From: Streptomyces sp. NBC_01408
Lineage (GTDB): Bacteria; Actinomycetota; Actinomycetes; Streptomycetales; Streptomycetaceae
NCBI RefSeq assembly: GCF_026340255.1
Contig: NZ_JAPEPJ010000001.1
Span: 3,217,001-3,281,000 of the forward strand
Reading direction: 5' to 3'
Length of the DNA: 64,000 bases
Made by a program: the position numbers and the translations under genes. Shown one piece after another: positions 44,401-54,059 of this stretch. Each line of letters starts with the position of its first letter. Positions within the stretch are counted from its first letter, which is position 1. The notes under the pieces were generated by a model. The model was not told the DNA's origin. It saw nothing but the letters and a program-made list of their open reading frames with translations, and did not search any database.

Positions 44401-46762
44401 GTTCCCGCACCTGGCGAAGTACGCCGCCCACACCGTCGACCCCCGCGACCGGGACCGGGTCCGGGACGCCCTGCGCGGCCAGCTCGTCGCGAGCGCCCGC
44501 GCCGCGAACGGCGCCGTCCTCGCCGCCACCGGAGTCCAGCTCGCCGGAGTCCTGGACGACCTGTACACGACGAACACCCCGCTCGGCCCCGTCTTCAAGG
44601 ACGGCCGCCCCACCCTCTCCGTCTGGGCCCCGACCGCCCAGCAGGTCGCCCTCGAACTCGACGGCCGCACCGTCGCCATGCGCCGCGACGACACCACCGG
44701 CGTCTGGTCGGTGCGCGGTGAACGGAGCTGGACCGGCAAGCCGTACCGCTACGCCGTCACCGTCTGGGCCCCGAGCACCCGCCAGCTGGTCCGCAACCTG
44801 GTCACCGATCCGTACTCCACGGCCCTGACCGCCGACTCCACGCACAGCCTCGCCGTGGACCTGGCCGACCCGAAGCTCGCCCCGCCCGGCTGGCGGGACC
44901 TGCGCAAGCCCGCGCCCGTCCCCTTCACCTCCGCGCAGATCCAGGAGCTGCACGTCCGCGACTTCTCCGTCGCTGACCGCACCAGCGGCCACCCCGGCCA
45001 GTACCTGGCCTTCACCGACACCGGCTCGGCCGGCATGACGCACCTGCGGTCCCTGGCCCAGGCCGGCACCTCGTACGTCCACCTCCTGCCGGCCTTCGAC
45101 ATCGGCACGATCCCGGAGAAGCCCGCGGACCGCACCGAGCCCTCCTGCGACCTCAAGGTCTACGCGCCCGACTCCGAGGAGCAGCAGGCGTGCGTGACCG
45201 CCGCCGCGGCGAAGGACGCCTACAACTGGGGGTACGACCCGCTGCACTACACCGTGCCGGAGGGCAGCTACGCGAGCGATCCGCACGGCACCGCCCGCAC
45301 CGTCGAGTTCCGCAGGATGGTCCAGTCCCTCAACGGGGCCGGGCTGCGCACCGTGATGGACGTGGTCTACAACCACACCGTCGCGGCCGGGCAGTCGGAC
45401 AAGTCCGTCCTCGACCGCATCGTCCCCGGCTACTACCAGCGGCTGCTCGCCGACGGCTCCGTGGCCACCTCCACCTGCTGCTCCAACACCGCCCCCGAGA
45501 ACGCGATGATGGGCCGTCTCGTCGTGGACTCGGTCGTCACCTGGGCCAAGGAGTACAAGGTCGACGGCTTCCGCTTCGACCTCATGGGACACCACCCGAA
45601 GGCCAACATCCTGGCCGTGCGCTCCGCCCTGGACGCCCTGACCGTCGAGAAGGACGGGGTGGACGGCAAGAAGATCGTCCTCTACGGGGAGGGCTGGAAC
45701 TTCGGCGAGATCGCCGACGACGCCCGCTTCGTGCAGGCCACGCAGAAGAACATGGCCGGTACCGGCATCGCCACCTTCTCCGACCGGGCGCGCGACGCGG
45801 TCCGCGGCGGCGGCCCCTTCGACGAGGACCCGCGCGTGCAGGGCTTCGCCTCCGGGCTGTTCACCGAGCCGAACGGGTCCCCGGCCAACGGCACCCCGGC
45901 CGAGCAGAAGGCCCGCCTCCTGCACGCCCAGGACCTGATCAAGGTCGGCCTGTCCGGGAACCTCGCCTCGTACACCTTCACCGACACCGCCGGCCGCCGG
46001 ATCAAGGGCTCCGAGCTGGACTACAACGGAGCCCCGGCGGGCTACGCGGCGGCACCCGGGGACGCCCTCGCCTACGCGGACGCCCACGACAACGAGTCGC
46101 TGTACGACGCTCTGGTGTTCAAACTGCCCGCCGCCACCTCCACGGCCGACCGGGCCCGCATGCAGACCCTGGCCATGGCCACGGCCACCCTTTCGCAGGG
46201 CCCGGCCCTCTCTCAAGCCGGCACGGACCTGCTCCGCTCGAAGTCCCTGGACCGCAACTCCTACGACAGCGGCGACTGGTTCAACGCCGTCCACTGGGAC
46301 TGCCGGGACGGCAACGGCTTCGGCCGCGGGCTGCCCCCGGCGGCCGACAACCGCCCGAAGTGGCCCTACGCGAAGCCCCTGCTGACGGGCCCGGCCCCGG
46401 GCTGCGCCGAGATCGGCGCCACCGCGGGCGCCTACCGGGACCTGCTGAGGATCCGTACGACGGAACCGGCCTTCGCCCTCACCACCCCGCAGGCCGTCCA
46501 GGCGCAGCTGGCCTTCCCCCTCTCGGGCAAGGAGGAGACGCCCGGCGTGATCACCATGACGCTCGGGGACCTCGTGGTGGTCTTCAACGCCACGCCCACC
46601 GCCCAGGCCCAGCGCCTGCCCGCCCTCGCGGGCGGTGCGTACGCCCTGCACCCGGTCCAGGCCGCGGGCTCCGACCCCGCGGTCAAGCAGGCGGCGTACC
46701 GGGCGGCGACGGGGGAGTTCACGACGCCGGCCCGCACGGTGGCGGTCTTCAAGCGGGCCTGA
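41402..46762 (+). CDS. Secreted alpha-amylase/pullulanase fusion (two GH13 modules, CBM41 domains)
   Basis: 1786 residues with signal peptide (to about AAAAAKPP). Module 1 (about 40-620) is a complete GH13 amylase: [39 protein letters not shown]. Then an Ig-like stretch and two CBM41-type domains, both beginning with [19 protein letters not shown] / [19 protein letters not shown] style motifs. Module 2 is a type I pullulanase: an N-terminal CBM48-like part ([15 protein letters not shown]), [32 protein letters not shown] near [13 protein letters not shown], and [13 protein letters not shown]. Start is TTG 41402 with AAGGAG 7 nt upstream. It cuts alpha-1,4 and alpha-1,6 links in glycogen/amylopectin. 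Confidence 0.93.
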   Translation: MIRPAAGVLAAALAVTLLPALPAAAAAKPPAPPSDAKLAAEPARHDLTREQFYFVLPDRFANGDPRNDRGGLTGSRTQTGLDPTDKGFYQGGDLKGLTDRLDYIKGLGTTAIWMAPIFKNQPVQGKGDDVSAGYHGYWITDFTQVDPHFGTNADLERLIDKAHGKGMKVFFDVITNHTADVVDYREGSYDYLSKGAFPYLTKDGVPFDDADYVADAAGGDGKRKFPKTGPGTFPRTPFVPEAKKDLKVPAWLNDPSMYHNRGDSTFAGESSEQGDFFGLDDLWTERPEVVSGMEKIYEKWVKDFDIDGFRIDTVKHVNTGFWSQWATALDKYAAQRGRDDFFMFGEVYSADTAVTSPYVTRGRLDATLDFPLQDAVRAYASQGAGAGRLASVLADDYRYTSDKANAYEQVTFLGNHDMGRFGSFLKQDRPGAGEQELLDRYRLANELMFLSRGNPVIYSGDEQGFTGAGGDKDSRQPLFASQVADYLDDDQLGTVRTHASDAYDPEHPLYQQISALSKLTKAHPALRDGIQSKRLADGSVYAFARTDARSRTEYLVAANNGTEPRTVEIDAPAGTQYRSLYGGFALPRASSAGKLRVAVPALGTVVLQATTPLAEPATGPTLTLKAPAPGAAGTVELSAEVTGGGLNRVVFAAQTGNGKWQVLGSADHAPYKVTQHVTAPAGTVLRYKAVVVDSAGRTAGALAESLAGQVPPKETPTATQRDYAVVHYNRPDGDYTNWRLYAWGDIAEGEATPWPEGHAFTGRDAYGAFAHVKLKPGASSVGYLVIDKDGNKDVAADRTVDVTKTGEIWLEQGKEPARTERPAHPPQDTTKAVLHHQRPDGAYDGWGLHVWTGAATPTDWSKPLLPARTDSYGAVYEVPLAAGATSLSYILHKGDEKDLPSDQSLDLKATGHEVWMLGGRQEYLLPQPAGSAAALDLTTSKAVWIDRDTLAWDAPAAAASVQLLASREGTVTAANGVLHEGGAQWLRLTRSELTAAQKEKFPHLAKYAAHTVDPRDRDRVRDALRGQLVASARAANGAVLAATGVQLAGVLDDLYTTNTPLGPVFKDGRPTLSVWAPTAQQVALELDGRTVAMRRDDTTGVWSVRGERSWTGKPYRYAVTVWAPSTRQLVRNLVTDPYSTALTADSTHSLAVDLADPKLAPPGWRDLRKPAPVPFTSAQIQELHVRDFSVADRTSGHPGQYLAFTDTGSAGMTHLRSLAQAGTSYVHLLPAFDIGTIPEKPADRTEPSCDLKVYAPDSEEQQACVTAAAAKDAYNWGYDPLHYTVPEGSYASDPHGTARTVEFRRMVQSLNGAGLRTVMDVVYNHTVAAGQSDKSVLDRIVPGYYQRLLADGSVATSTCCSNTAPENAMMGRLVVDSVVTWAKEYKVDGFRFDLMGHHPKANILAVRSALDALTVEKDGVDGKKIVLYGEGWNFGEIADDARFVQATQKNMAGTGIATFSDRARDAVRGGGPFDEDPRVQGFASGLFTEPNGSPANGTPAEQKARLLHAQDLIKVGLSGNLASYTFTDTAGRRIKGSELDYNGAPAGYAAAPGDALAYADAHDNESLYDALVFKLPAATSTADRARMQTLAMATATLSQGPALSQAGTDLLRSKSLDRNSYDSGDWFNAVHWDCRDGNGFGRGLPPAADNRPKWPYAKPLLTGPAPGCAEIGATAGAYRDLLRIRTTEPAFALTTPQAVQAQLAFPLSGKEETPGVITMTLGDLVVVFNATPTAQAQRLPALAGGAYALHPVQAAGSDPAVKQAAYRAATGEFTTPARTVAVFKRA

Positions 46763-46796
46763 CCATCTGACCGTCCGACGGATGACAGCAACGACA

Positions 46797-46827
46797 GGGC
46801 GGTGCCGGCCGCGGACCGGCACCGCCC
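46797..46827. terminator. Bidirectional terminator between pullulanase and ChW gene
   Basis: GGGCGGTGCCGG pairs with CCGGCACCGCCC over a 7-nt loop, a 12-bp perfect stem between convergent genes. Confidence 0.85.
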
Positions 46828-46869
46828 CGTCATGTCACCTCACGTGACCTCATACGGGGTCAGGCCGGC

Positions 46870-47484
46870 TCAGACCCAGATGCGCAGGGCTTCCATCCGC
46901 CGGGACTGCCCGGTGGTGCCCACGTAGACCGGGTTCCCGCCGGCCGCGTTCAGCCAGGCGTGGTCCTGCACGTGCGCCTGCGCCGCCACGCTGCCGGATC
47001 CGACCTGGAGCCCGAGTGCCTCCATCCGCCGCGACTGGCCGGTGGTGCCGACCGTCACGGCGGCGCCGTCCCCGGCGCACCGCCAGCCCTGCCAGCCGAC
47101 GTCGGCGAGGTGGGCGTTGGCGCAGATGCCGCCGGTCCCGCTGGTCGCGATCACCGCGGCTTCCATCCGGCGGCTCTGCCCGGTGGTCCCGGCCACGCCT
47201 CCGTCGCACACCGTCGACTGCCAGCCGACGTCCTGGACATGGGCCGCGTAACAGACGGCCCGCGCGTTGGGGGCCAGCGCACGCTGCCTGGCCACCGCCG
47301 CCCGCACTTCGTCGACCACCGCGGCGGGCGCCTGCACGGACGCGGTGCCCGCGACCGCCGTGACCCCGGCCGGAGTCGGCGCCGACGGCTGCTGCTGGGC
47401 CCCGGCCGCCCCCGCGGCCCCCAGCACGCACGCCAGCGCCATGCCTAAGACGGCTCCCGCGGTCCTGCTCCTGGAATGCTCCAC
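46870..47484 (-). CDS. Secreted protein with three ChW (clostridial hydrophobic W) repeats
   Basis: 204 residues: signal peptide (GMALACVLGAAGAAGAQQQ), a short helical part, and three copies of a repeat with the pattern H-x-x-D-x-G-W ... G-TTGQSRRMEA: HVQDVGW, HLADVGW, HVQDHAW, each followed by GTTGQSRRMEA. This is the ChW repeat (named from Clostridium acetobutylicum), thought to mediate surface attachment or protein/carbohydrate binding. GTG 47484 has AGGAGGGG 7 nt upstream. The first two repeats carry extra cysteines that may pair. Confidence 0.87.
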   Translation of the reverse strand: MEHSRSRTAGAVLGMALACVLGAAGAAGAQQQPSAPTPAGVTAVAGTASVQAPAAVVDEVRAAVARQRALAPNARAVCYAAHVQDVGWQSTVCDGGVAGTTGQSRRMEAAVIATSGTGGICANAHLADVGWQGWRCAGDGAAVTVGTTGQSRRMEALGLQVGSGSVAAQAHVQDHAWLNAAGGNPVYVGTTGQSRRMEALRIWV

Positions 47485-47645
47485 TGTGTTCCCCTCCTGG
47501 TACCGACTGGTCGCGCCCATCAGTACCGTCGCGCCGGAAGGGGCGGCAAGCGAAAGCCCGCGCCGAGGCCGAGAGCGGACCGGGCATGGCGTACGCCGGA
47601 CGCTTGCGCCCGGACGCCCGCTGTGCGTACGCGGGTGCGAGGCCG

Positions 47646-48173
47646 TCAGGTGGTGTCGAGGCGCCGCTCCAGCAGGATCACCCCGTACACCCGGCCGTCC
47701 TCGGCCTGCTTCGAGGGGAACTCGCCGACCACCCGGTAGCCCGCGGAGCGGTAGTACGCGAGCAGCCGCGGGTTCGTGGACACGCAGTCCAGGCGCGCCC
47801 GCTCCCGCCCGGTCCGGGCGATCCGCCACTCCGCGTGCTCCAGGATCCGCCGTCCGGCCCCGGCGGGCGCGGCATCGCGTTCCACCATCAGGCGGTGCAC
47901 GTAGCCCGCGACGGGCGGCTGCACCCCCCAGGCCTCCTCGTCGGACCACCACAGCTCGTACGCGCCCACGACCCGCCCGTCGGCGTCCTCGGCGAGCCAC
48001 ACCTCGCCCTCGCGCATCTTCGCGCGGAAGTGGGCGGCGTCCTTCCCGCCCGGCTTCCACTGGTCGATCCCGTGTTTGCGCATCCAGCGGGCGGCCCGGT
48101 CGTACAGCGACACCAGAATGCCGGCGTCCTTCTCCTCGGCCGGCCGGAACAACATCCCGTCGTCAATGATCAC
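47646..48173 (-). CDS. GNAT family N-acetyltransferase
   Basis: 175 residues. GNAT topology: an early LFRPAEEKDAGILVSLYDRA, WLAEDADGRVVGAYELWW, VHRLMVERDAAPAGAGRRIL (acetyl-CoA-binding motif A, Gly-rich turn) and LDCVSTNPRLLAYYRSAGY. The start is uncertain: GTG 48173 or ATG 48155, neither with a good ribosome binding site. Substrate unknown. Confidence 0.85.
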   Translation of the reverse strand: MIIDDGMLFRPAEEKDAGILVSLYDRAARWMRKHGIDQWKPGGKDAAHFRAKMREGEVWLAEDADGRVVGAYELWWSDEEAWGVQPPVAGYVHRLMVERDAAPAGAGRRILEHAEWRIARTGRERARLDCVSTNPRLLAYYRSAGYRVVGEFPSKQAEDGRVYGVILLERRLDTT

Positions 48174-48198
48174 GCGGGCATTATCGCCGCGTGCTTGA

Positions 48199-48909
48199 TC
48201 ATCGCGGGTCGTCGGCCCCGCCCGGAACGAGTCCGCCGAGCCGGCCGACCAGCTCCCCGAAGGGCCCGTCGGCAGGTTCCCCGGACAGGATCCGCACCAG
48301 GATCCCCGCCATCTCCGTGTCGTACGCGGCGCTCACGGCGGCCAGCGCCGCGAAGTCGTGCACCAGCTGGAGCTCCAGCTCGGCCCGGGGGATCTTCCGC
48401 CCGTCCAGCCAGATCAGCGCGGTGGACTCGGCGAGGGACACCCACGACCGCACCACGAGCTCCAGCCGCGCGGGCGGCCGCTCGACCCCGATGTGCGCGA
48501 TGATCTGCTCGTACGCGGCCTGCCGGACCTCGTCGATCATGGCGTTGGCCCGGCTGCTCCCGGCCGCCGGCCCTCCGCGCATCAACGCCGAGAAACCGGG
48601 CCCGTGGTCGTCCACGAAGGCGAAGAACCGCCCCATGACCCGCAGCAACCGCGCCCCGAGCGGCCCCTCCTGGGGCTCCACGAACCGCAGCGCCAACTCG
48701 TCGGCGGCCCGCCGCAGCGCGGCCTCGTACAGGCTCAGCTTGCCGGGAAAGTAGTGATAGACGAGCGGCCGCGATATCCCGGCCGCAGCCGCGATCTCGT
48801 CGATCGACACGTCGTCGGGCGACCGGTGGCTGAACAGCTCCAGGGCCACCCCGATCAACTGCTGCCGCCGCTCCTCGACACCCATCCTGCGTCGCACCCC
48901 GGTTGTCAT
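48199..48909 (-). CDS. TetR family transcriptional regulator
   Basis: 236 residues. HTH: RRQQLIGVALELFSHRSPD then DEIAAAAGISRPLVYHYFPG. The C-terminal ligand domain is of the AcrR-like type. It is the third gene of a leftward unit with the ferredoxin reductase and metal-dependent hydrolase, 69 bp downstream of the reductase, and probably regulates that unit. Confidence 0.9.
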   Translation of the reverse strand: MTTGVRRRMGVEERRQQLIGVALELFSHRSPDDVSIDEIAAAAGISRPLVYHYFPGKLSLYEAALRRAADELALRFVEPQEGPLGARLLRVMGRFFAFVDDHGPGFSALMRGGPAAGSSRANAMIDEVRQAAYEQIIAHIGVERPPARLELVVRSWVSLAESTALIWLDGRKIPRAELELQLVHDFAALAAVSAAYDTEMAGILVRILSGEPADGPFGELVGRLGGLVPGGADDPR

Positions 48910-48978
48910 GCGGACACCCTACTTCGCCCCTCCCCACCCCTGGCCAGGGCTGAAGCGCGCTGAGGGGGCGTCAGGACG

Positions 48979-50022
48979 TCAAAGGTCCAGGACGAGGCGG
49001 CCGCTCTTCGCGCGGGAGACGCACAGGAGCATCGAGTCCTCGCGTTCCTGGTCCGTGAGGAGTTCGTCGCGATGGGCCACCTCGCCCGACAGGACCCGTT
49101 GCCGGCAGGTGCCGCAGAAGCCCTGTTCGCAGGAGTACGGGGTGTCGGGCAGCGCCCGGCGGACCGCGGTGAGGGTGGACTCGTCCGCCGCGACCTCGAT
49201 CGTGCGGCCCGAGCGGCGGAGTTCGACCGTGAAGGGCTCGGCCGGGCCGGCCGCCGCGGGGGCGAAACGTTCCAGGTGGACCGCCGCCGGATCGGGGGAG
49301 GCCTCGGTGACGGCCCGCATCAGGGGGTCCGGGCCGCAGCAGTAGACCAGGGTGCCCGGCCGGGCCGCGGCGAGCGGGGCCAGGTCGGGCAGGCCCGCCT
49401 CGTCCTGCGGGAAGAGCACCACCCGGTCGCCGTGGACGGCCAGTTCGGGGAGGAAGGGCATGCTCGCCCGGCTGCGGCCCCCGTACAGGAGGGTCCACTC
49501 GGCGCCGGCCGCCGTGGCCGCCCTGAGCATCGGCAGGAGTGGGGTGATGCCGATGCCGCCCGCGACGAAGACGTACGAGGGCGCCGGGACCAGCTCGAAG
49601 CGGTTGCGCGGGGGCCGCAGTTCGAGTTCGGCGCCCTCCACCAGCCGCTCGTGCGCCTCGCGGGAGCCGCCGCGGCCGTCCTCGACCAGGCGGATCGCGA
49701 TCGTGTACGCACCCGCCTCCGCCGGGTCCCCGCACAGGGAGTACTGGCGGACCAGCCCCGACGGCAGGGTGATGTCCACGTGCGCGCCCGGGGTCCACGC
49801 CGGGAGCTCGGGGGAGCGCAGGGTCAGCAGCAGCACGCCCTCCGCCGGCTGCGTACGGGAGGTGATCCGCGCCCGCAGCCGGCGGCGCGGGGAGTGGCCC
49901 GAGACGGGGGTCTCCAGGGCCGGCAGGGGCCAGAGGGGGGACCGCGCTATGCGGTGGCGCAGGGCCCGCTTCGCCACCCAGGCCGCTCCCGCCACAGCCG
50001 TGACCGTCAGGGCGCGCCTCAT
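48979..50022 (-). CDS. Ferredoxin-fused oxidoreductase (FNR-type, 2Fe-2S C-terminal)
   Basis: 347 residues. One possible N-terminal membrane helix (ALTVTAVAGAAWVAKRAL), FAD-binding RQYSLCGDP, NAD(P)H-binding VAGGIGITPLLPM and YCCGPDPLM, and a C-terminal plant-type 2Fe-2S domain with CEQGFCGTC and a distal LLCVSRA cysteine. It is the phthalate-dioxygenase-reductase/VanB type, passing electrons to an oxygenase. Its ATG overlaps the stop of the upstream hydrolase gene (ATGA), so the two proteins are made together. Confidence 0.9.
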   Translation of the reverse strand: MRRALTVTAVAGAAWVAKRALRHRIARSPLWPLPALETPVSGHSPRRRLRARITSRTQPAEGVLLLTLRSPELPAWTPGAHVDITLPSGLVRQYSLCGDPAEAGAYTIAIRLVEDGRGGSREAHERLVEGAELELRPPRNRFELVPAPSYVFVAGGIGITPLLPMLRAATAAGAEWTLLYGGRSRASMPFLPELAVHGDRVVLFPQDEAGLPDLAPLAAARPGTLVYCCGPDPLMRAVTEASPDPAAVHLERFAPAAAGPAEPFTVELRRSGRTIEVAADESTLTAVRRALPDTPYSCEQGFCGTCRQRVLSGEVAHRDELLTDQEREDSMLLCVSRAKSGRLVLDL

Positions 50023-50915
50023 GCCCGCGCACCGCCGTTCGCCCCGGGGGAGGTGGCGAGGTAGGCCGCCGCCTGGGCGGTCGAGCCCTCCTGCGAGGGG
50101 TGGTACGTACGGGAGAGGTACTTCGGGACGGACTTCAGCATGGAGCCCGTGGAGGGCAGCACCCCCTGCTGCCCGGCGCGGAAGAACTGGCCGAAGGAGG
50201 CCTTGCCGTCCACCAGGTGCGGGTCGTTCTCCATGAAGAACCGCACGCCCCGCTGCCACAGGAAGACCAGGGCCGAGAACCCGGTCGCCCAGGTCCGGGC
50301 CCGGCGGCGGTAGTTGCCGTCCACGTGCATGAAGAGGTCGAAGGCCACCGACCGGTGCTCGACCTCCTCCGCCCCGTGCCAGCGCAGCAGGTCCAGCATG
50401 GTGGGGTCGGCGCCCCGCCGGTCCAGCTCCTCGGCGTTCAGGACCCAGTCACCGAGGAACGCCGTGTAGTGCTCTATCGCCGCGATCATCGCGACGCGCT
50501 CCATCAGCCACCAGTGGCGCGCCCGGCCCGGCGGCAGGGTCCGGTCGCCGAGCAGCTTCTCGAAGAGCCAGTCCACCTGCGCGGTGTAGGGCGTCGGGTC
50601 CAGGCCGAGCCGCTTGAGGTGGGGCAGTACGTCGTCGTGCGCGGCGGCGTGCATGGCCTCCTGGCCGATGAAGCCGACGACGTCCGCCCGCAGCCGCTCG
50701 TCCTCGATGAGGGGCAGCACCTGCTTGTAGACGTGCACGAACCAGCGCTCACCCGCGGGGAGCAGCAGGTGCAGCACATTGATCATGTGCCCGGCGAAGG
50801 GATCGTTCGGCAGCCAGTGGAGCGGGGTGTGCTCCCAGCCGAAGGACACGTTCCGCGGGGCGAGGTCTATGTGTTCCGACGCCACGGGGGCGGGCGCGAG
50901 CGGCGTATTAGACAT
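50019..50915 (-). CDS. Metal-dependent hydrolase family protein (PF10118-like)
   Basis: 298 residues with the His/Glu-rich helices of this diiron-like family: FIGQEAMHAAAHDDVLPHL, ERVAMIAAIEHYTAFLG, and HGAEEVEHRSVAFDLF. The E-x2-H patterns resemble ferritin-like di-metal sites, so it could be an oxygenase rather than a hydrolase; the coupled 2Fe-2S reductase supports that (inference). The start at 50915 gives MSNTPLAPAP. It is the first gene of the hydrolase-reductase-TetR operon. Confidence 0.87.
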   Translation of the reverse strand: MSNTPLAPAPVASEHIDLAPRNVSFGWEHTPLHWLPNDPFAGHMINVLHLLLPAGERWFVHVYKQVLPLIEDERLRADVVGFIGQEAMHAAAHDDVLPHLKRLGLDPTPYTAQVDWLFEKLLGDRTLPPGRARHWWLMERVAMIAAIEHYTAFLGDWVLNAEELDRRGADPTMLDLLRWHGAEEVEHRSVAFDLFMHVDGNYRRRARTWATGFSALVFLWQRGVRFFMENDPHLVDGKASFGQFFRAGQQGVLPSTGSMLKSVPKYLSRTYHPSQEGSTAQAAAYLATSPGANGGARA

Positions 50916-51045
50916 GGCGTCAATGTACTGATGGGTAGAGGGGAGGAGAACCCCTCTGCGCCCATTTCCTGGGACCCCGGGCCGATCGGCTCCGGGGACC
51001 GCCGGGGCCCGCCGGGGCCGTCCGTCGCGCGGCCCGGGCGGCCGC

Positions 51046-52965
51046 TCAGCGCAGCACGCCCGCCTTGGTGCCGTCCGTGAGTTTGCCCGACAAGTCGACC
51101 TGGGCGCCCTCCGGAGCCTTGACGGCCAGTCGGTTCCCGTTCGCGGACCCGCTGACTCCGCCGCCGGACACCGACAGCGAGGCGAACTGCGCACTGCCCG
51201 CCGCGAGCACGTACCACTGGCCCGCCCGTGACTTCCACAGCACGCCCGCCAGCACCCGCGGCTCCCGCGGCCCGCACGCCGCGGACCCCTCCGACCTGGC
51301 CGCCTGCGCCGCCAGCGCGGCACCCGGGGCCAGGAACTGCGCCTGCACCCGGTCGGCCGCGCCCTGCCAGGTCTCGGCCCGCGTGCAGAGCCAGGCCGCC
51401 GTCCCGTCGCCCTCGGGCAGCGGCTGCTTCGCGTAGGTCCAGGCGTTGACCGTGCGGACCCCGTGCGAGCGGACCGAGGGCAGCAGACAGGCGATCCTCG
51501 ACCAGTCCCCGAGTTCCGCGGCCTCCGCCACATCGCGCTCGGCGCCCGGAGCGCCCGAGGTCAGCCGCGCCGGGGTCAGTTCACCGAGGTCCGTGATCAG
51601 CCGGGTGGCGCCGTCGCCGGTGAGGGCCAGGGCGTTCCAGCCGGTACAGCTGCCCGACGGGGCGGGGCCCGCCACCGGCGGGGTGAGCCCGTCCGGGGTC
51701 AGCTTCAGCGGGGCCGGCGCGTCGCCGGGCTTGAGCAGGTCGCGCAGGGCCGCGCCGGTGACCCAGGGCGCGGCGAGGTAGCGGACGTTCCCGTCGACCC
51801 GGCTGAGCACCAGCGCGGTCGCGGTGTCCGCCGAGGCCCCGTCGGTCCGGGCGAAGTCGAGGGCGGCGCCGGTGGTGCCGGCGCGCGGTTCGGCGTACCG
51901 CACCACGCGCAGCCCGTCGTACAGCAGGACCACCACGGCCTGGTCCACGGCGCCCGCGAACAGCAGCTGCGGCGGGCCCATCGGCGGCCCGGCGGGGGTG
52001 CCGGGCGTCGCCGAGACGACCACGGAGGCGCCGGGGCGCGCCCAGACGGCCAGCGCCCGGCGCAGCAGCTCCGCGTCGTCGGCGCGGTCGCCGCGCGCGG
52101 GCCAGGCGGAGAAGTCCGTACGGGAGGACGTACGCCACAGCGCGGGCGCGGCCCGGACCAGCTTCGCCGGATCCAGGGCCTGCTCGGCGGCGGCGTTGCG
52201 CGCGTACGGCGGGGCCGCGGCCCCGTCCGCGCCCCAGCCCCCGCCGGGCAGCGCGAGCAGCGCCCCGCACACCGCGAGGGCGGCCCCGGCGGCGAGGGCG
52301 GCCCGGGTCAGCCGGCGCCGGCGCAGCAGGTCGGTGGGCCGGGCCTGGAGCACGCACGGGTCGAACTCGGGGGAGGCGAAGAGGGCGTCGTGCAGCGGGT
52401 CCCCCGACCCGGCGACCGCGGCGGCGGGGTCCGCGACCCCGGCCTCGGTGAGCACCCGGAGCACCTCCGCCTCGGGCAGCCGCTCCAGGGCCCGCAGGAC
52501 GCAGGCGGCCCGCCCGGGGCCGTCGAGGGTGGCCAGCCACTGGTCCAGGGCCAGTTCCTCGGCCCCGCCGGAGCGCGGGAACAGCCGCAGCCCCCACACC
52601 TGGGGGAGTACCGGCGGGAGCTGCGCGCGCCGGGGCAGGGCCCGGAAGGTCAGCGGGATCCCGCCCTCCAGGGCGGCGCGCAGCACGCGCAGCCGGACGT
52701 ACGGATACCCGGAGTCGTCCGCGCCGCGCTGGCCCGGGACCCCGCCCCGCACGGCGGCCGCGTCGGCGTCGGCCGCCCGCCGCCCGCGCGGCAGGGCCCG
52801 CTGGACGAGCGAATGGGCGGTGAGCACCCGCCGGTTGCGGCCGAGGGAGGGCGGCAGCACCAGGTAGGCGAGCCGCACCAGCCGCGCGTAGTGCTCGACG
52901 ATGGCGGCCTCGGCCTGTTCGACGTCGGGAGACAGGGGGCGGGTGGCGGTATCCGGCGCAGTCAC
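51046..52965 (-). CDS. Membrane protein with degenerate ECF-sigma-like N-terminal half
   Basis: 639 residues. The N-terminal part resembles worn ECF sigma regions: EHYARLVRLAYLVLP (region 2 first helix) and DGPGRAACVLRALERLPEAE (region 4-like, compare LP-RQRAxxVLRxxE-L-EAE), but the core RNA polymerase-binding and DNA-recognition elements are not evident. One membrane helix (about 219-240) follows, then a large extracytoplasmic domain of about 380 residues without recognisable enzyme motifs. The start is GTG 52965. Resemblance to sigma factors is by eye; the protein occurs singly, without a partner anti-sigma gene. Confidence 0.75.
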   Translation of the reverse strand: MTAPDTATRPLSPDVEQAEAAIVEHYARLVRLAYLVLPPSLGRNRRVLTAHSLVQRALPRGRRAADADAAAVRGGVPGQRGADDSGYPYVRLRVLRAALEGGIPLTFRALPRRAQLPPVLPQVWGLRLFPRSGGAEELALDQWLATLDGPGRAACVLRALERLPEAEVLRVLTEAGVADPAAAVAGSGDPLHDALFASPEFDPCVLQARPTDLLRRRRLTRAALAAGAALAVCGALLALPGGGWGADGAAAPPYARNAAAEQALDPAKLVRAAPALWRTSSRTDFSAWPARGDRADDAELLRRALAVWARPGASVVVSATPGTPAGPPMGPPQLLFAGAVDQAVVVLLYDGLRVVRYAEPRAGTTGAALDFARTDGASADTATALVLSRVDGNVRYLAAPWVTGAALRDLLKPGDAPAPLKLTPDGLTPPVAGPAPSGSCTGWNALALTGDGATRLITDLGELTPARLTSGAPGAERDVAEAAELGDWSRIACLLPSVRSHGVRTVNAWTYAKQPLPEGDGTAAWLCTRAETWQGAADRVQAQFLAPGAALAAQAARSEGSAACGPREPRVLAGVLWKSRAGQWYVLAAGSAQFASLSVSGGGVSGSANGNRLAVKAPEGAQVDLSGKLTDGTKAGVLR

Positions 52966-53025
52966 GTTCAGCAGAACGAGCGAATCGTCGGATGGTCACC
53001 CGTCCCCGCGCAGGCGTTCGGGCCT

Positions 53026-53190
53026 TAGGGGGTGTCCGGTGGATCATGGCCGGGCCCGGGTCGGTTGGCGCCGCGGCTTGCCGCGTTGTCGTCGGTCGTC
53101 AATGCTCCGCAGTGACTCCCTCCTCCGCCTTGCAATCCACGGCACCAGCCGACCCGGGCTGTCCGACCCTGACCCACCGGACACCCCCTA
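53026..53190. repeat. 165-bp palindromic MITE-like element (copy A)
   Basis: Ends TAGGGGGTGTCCGGTGG and CCACCGGACACCCCCTA are perfect inverted repeats, and most of the interior is also palindromic (for example GCCCGGGTCGG against CCGACCCGGGC, and TGACTCCC near the centre). No coding capacity. The interior matches the element at 62964 (CCGCGTTGTCG and CACGGCACC). Confidence 0.8.
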
Positions 53191-53218
53191 GGGGTGTCTC
53201 GCGCTCGGCCGTCCGGGT

Positions 53219-54013
53219 TCAGACCACAAGACGGGCGCGCAGCGCCTCGACCGTCCCGTCGGAGACCCCGAGCCCCTCGCGCACGTACTTCTCCATGGAG
53301 CCGTAGCGCGTCTCGACCTCGTCCAGCGCGGCGCGCAGGTACGACGGGAAGACGCCGATCAGCGCGAGGGCGATGTCCGGGTCGCCGCCGGCCGCCGTGA
53401 AGCCCTCGATCATCGGGGCGAAGGCCTGCTTGACCGCCGGGTTCACCGACAGGTACTCGGCCGTGATCGTCTCCTCGTCGGCGCCGAGCAGCGCCAGGAC
53501 GACGGTCGCGCCCCAGCCCGTACGGTCCTTGCCGGCCGTGCAGTGGAAGAGCAGCGGCCCGGCCCCGGGGTCGGCGAGCTCGGTGAGCAGGGTCCGGTAC
53601 GCGGCCTGGCCGGAGCCGGAGGTCACGAACGACCGGTAGATGTCGGCGAACAGCGCCTGCACCTTGCCACCGCCCAGGCGCTCCTCGGCCACCACCGGGT
53701 CGCCGAGGAGGTCCTTGAGCTGCGCGGCGGCGGGCATCCGGCCGGCGCTCACCTTGTCCGCCAGTACGTCCTCCACCAGGACGCGCACGCCCTGCGGCAC
53801 CCGGTCGGGGTGGGCCACGCGCTCCGCCTCGGTGCGGAAGTCGATGACCGTACGCAGGCCCAGCGCGGCCACGGCCGGGTCGGCGGCGAGGTCGAGCCGG
53901 TCGAGCTGGCCCGAACGCAGCACCAGGCCGGTGCGGACGGTGCGGCCGCCGGAGAGCGGGGTGCCGCCGAGGTCGCGGAGATTGGCGACGGTGGTGGAGG
54001 GGGTGGCGGTCAT
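53219..54013 (-). CDS. Tyrosine-protein phosphatase (DSP/PtpB-type)
   Basis: 264 residues. N-terminal NLRDLGG motif, and the catalytic P-loop HCTAGKDRTGW with the C-x5-R signature around residue 157. NFRDLGG-type start and length agree with PtpB/IphP-like dual-specificity phosphatases. ATG 54013 has GGAG upstream. Substrate may be phosphotyrosine, phosphoinositides or other. Confidence 0.9.
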   Translation of the reverse strand: MTATPSTTVANLRDLGGTPLSGGRTVRTGLVLRSGQLDRLDLAADPAVAALGLRTVIDFRTEAERVAHPDRVPQGVRVLVEDVLADKVSAGRMPAAAQLKDLLGDPVVAEERLGGGKVQALFADIYRSFVTSGSGQAAYRTLLTELADPGAGPLLFHCTAGKDRTGWGATVVLALLGADEETITAEYLSVNPAVKQAFAPMIEGFTAAGGDPDIALALIGVFPSYLRAALDEVETRYGSMEKYVREGLGVSDGTVEALRARLVV

Positions 54014-54059
54014 CTTGGCAGCTCCAGCGCGGTGCGCGTTACTCGTGTCATAGGGAGAT

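Noticed and set aside
41222..46822. 1866-codon open frame antisense to the amylase-pullulanase gene
   Set aside because: It is Gly/Val/Arg-rich, without domains, and arises from high GC at third positions of the sense gene.
51463..53028. 521-codon rightward open frame opposite the degenerate-sigma gene
   Set aside because: Arg/Gly/Ala/Pro-rich shadow without start context.
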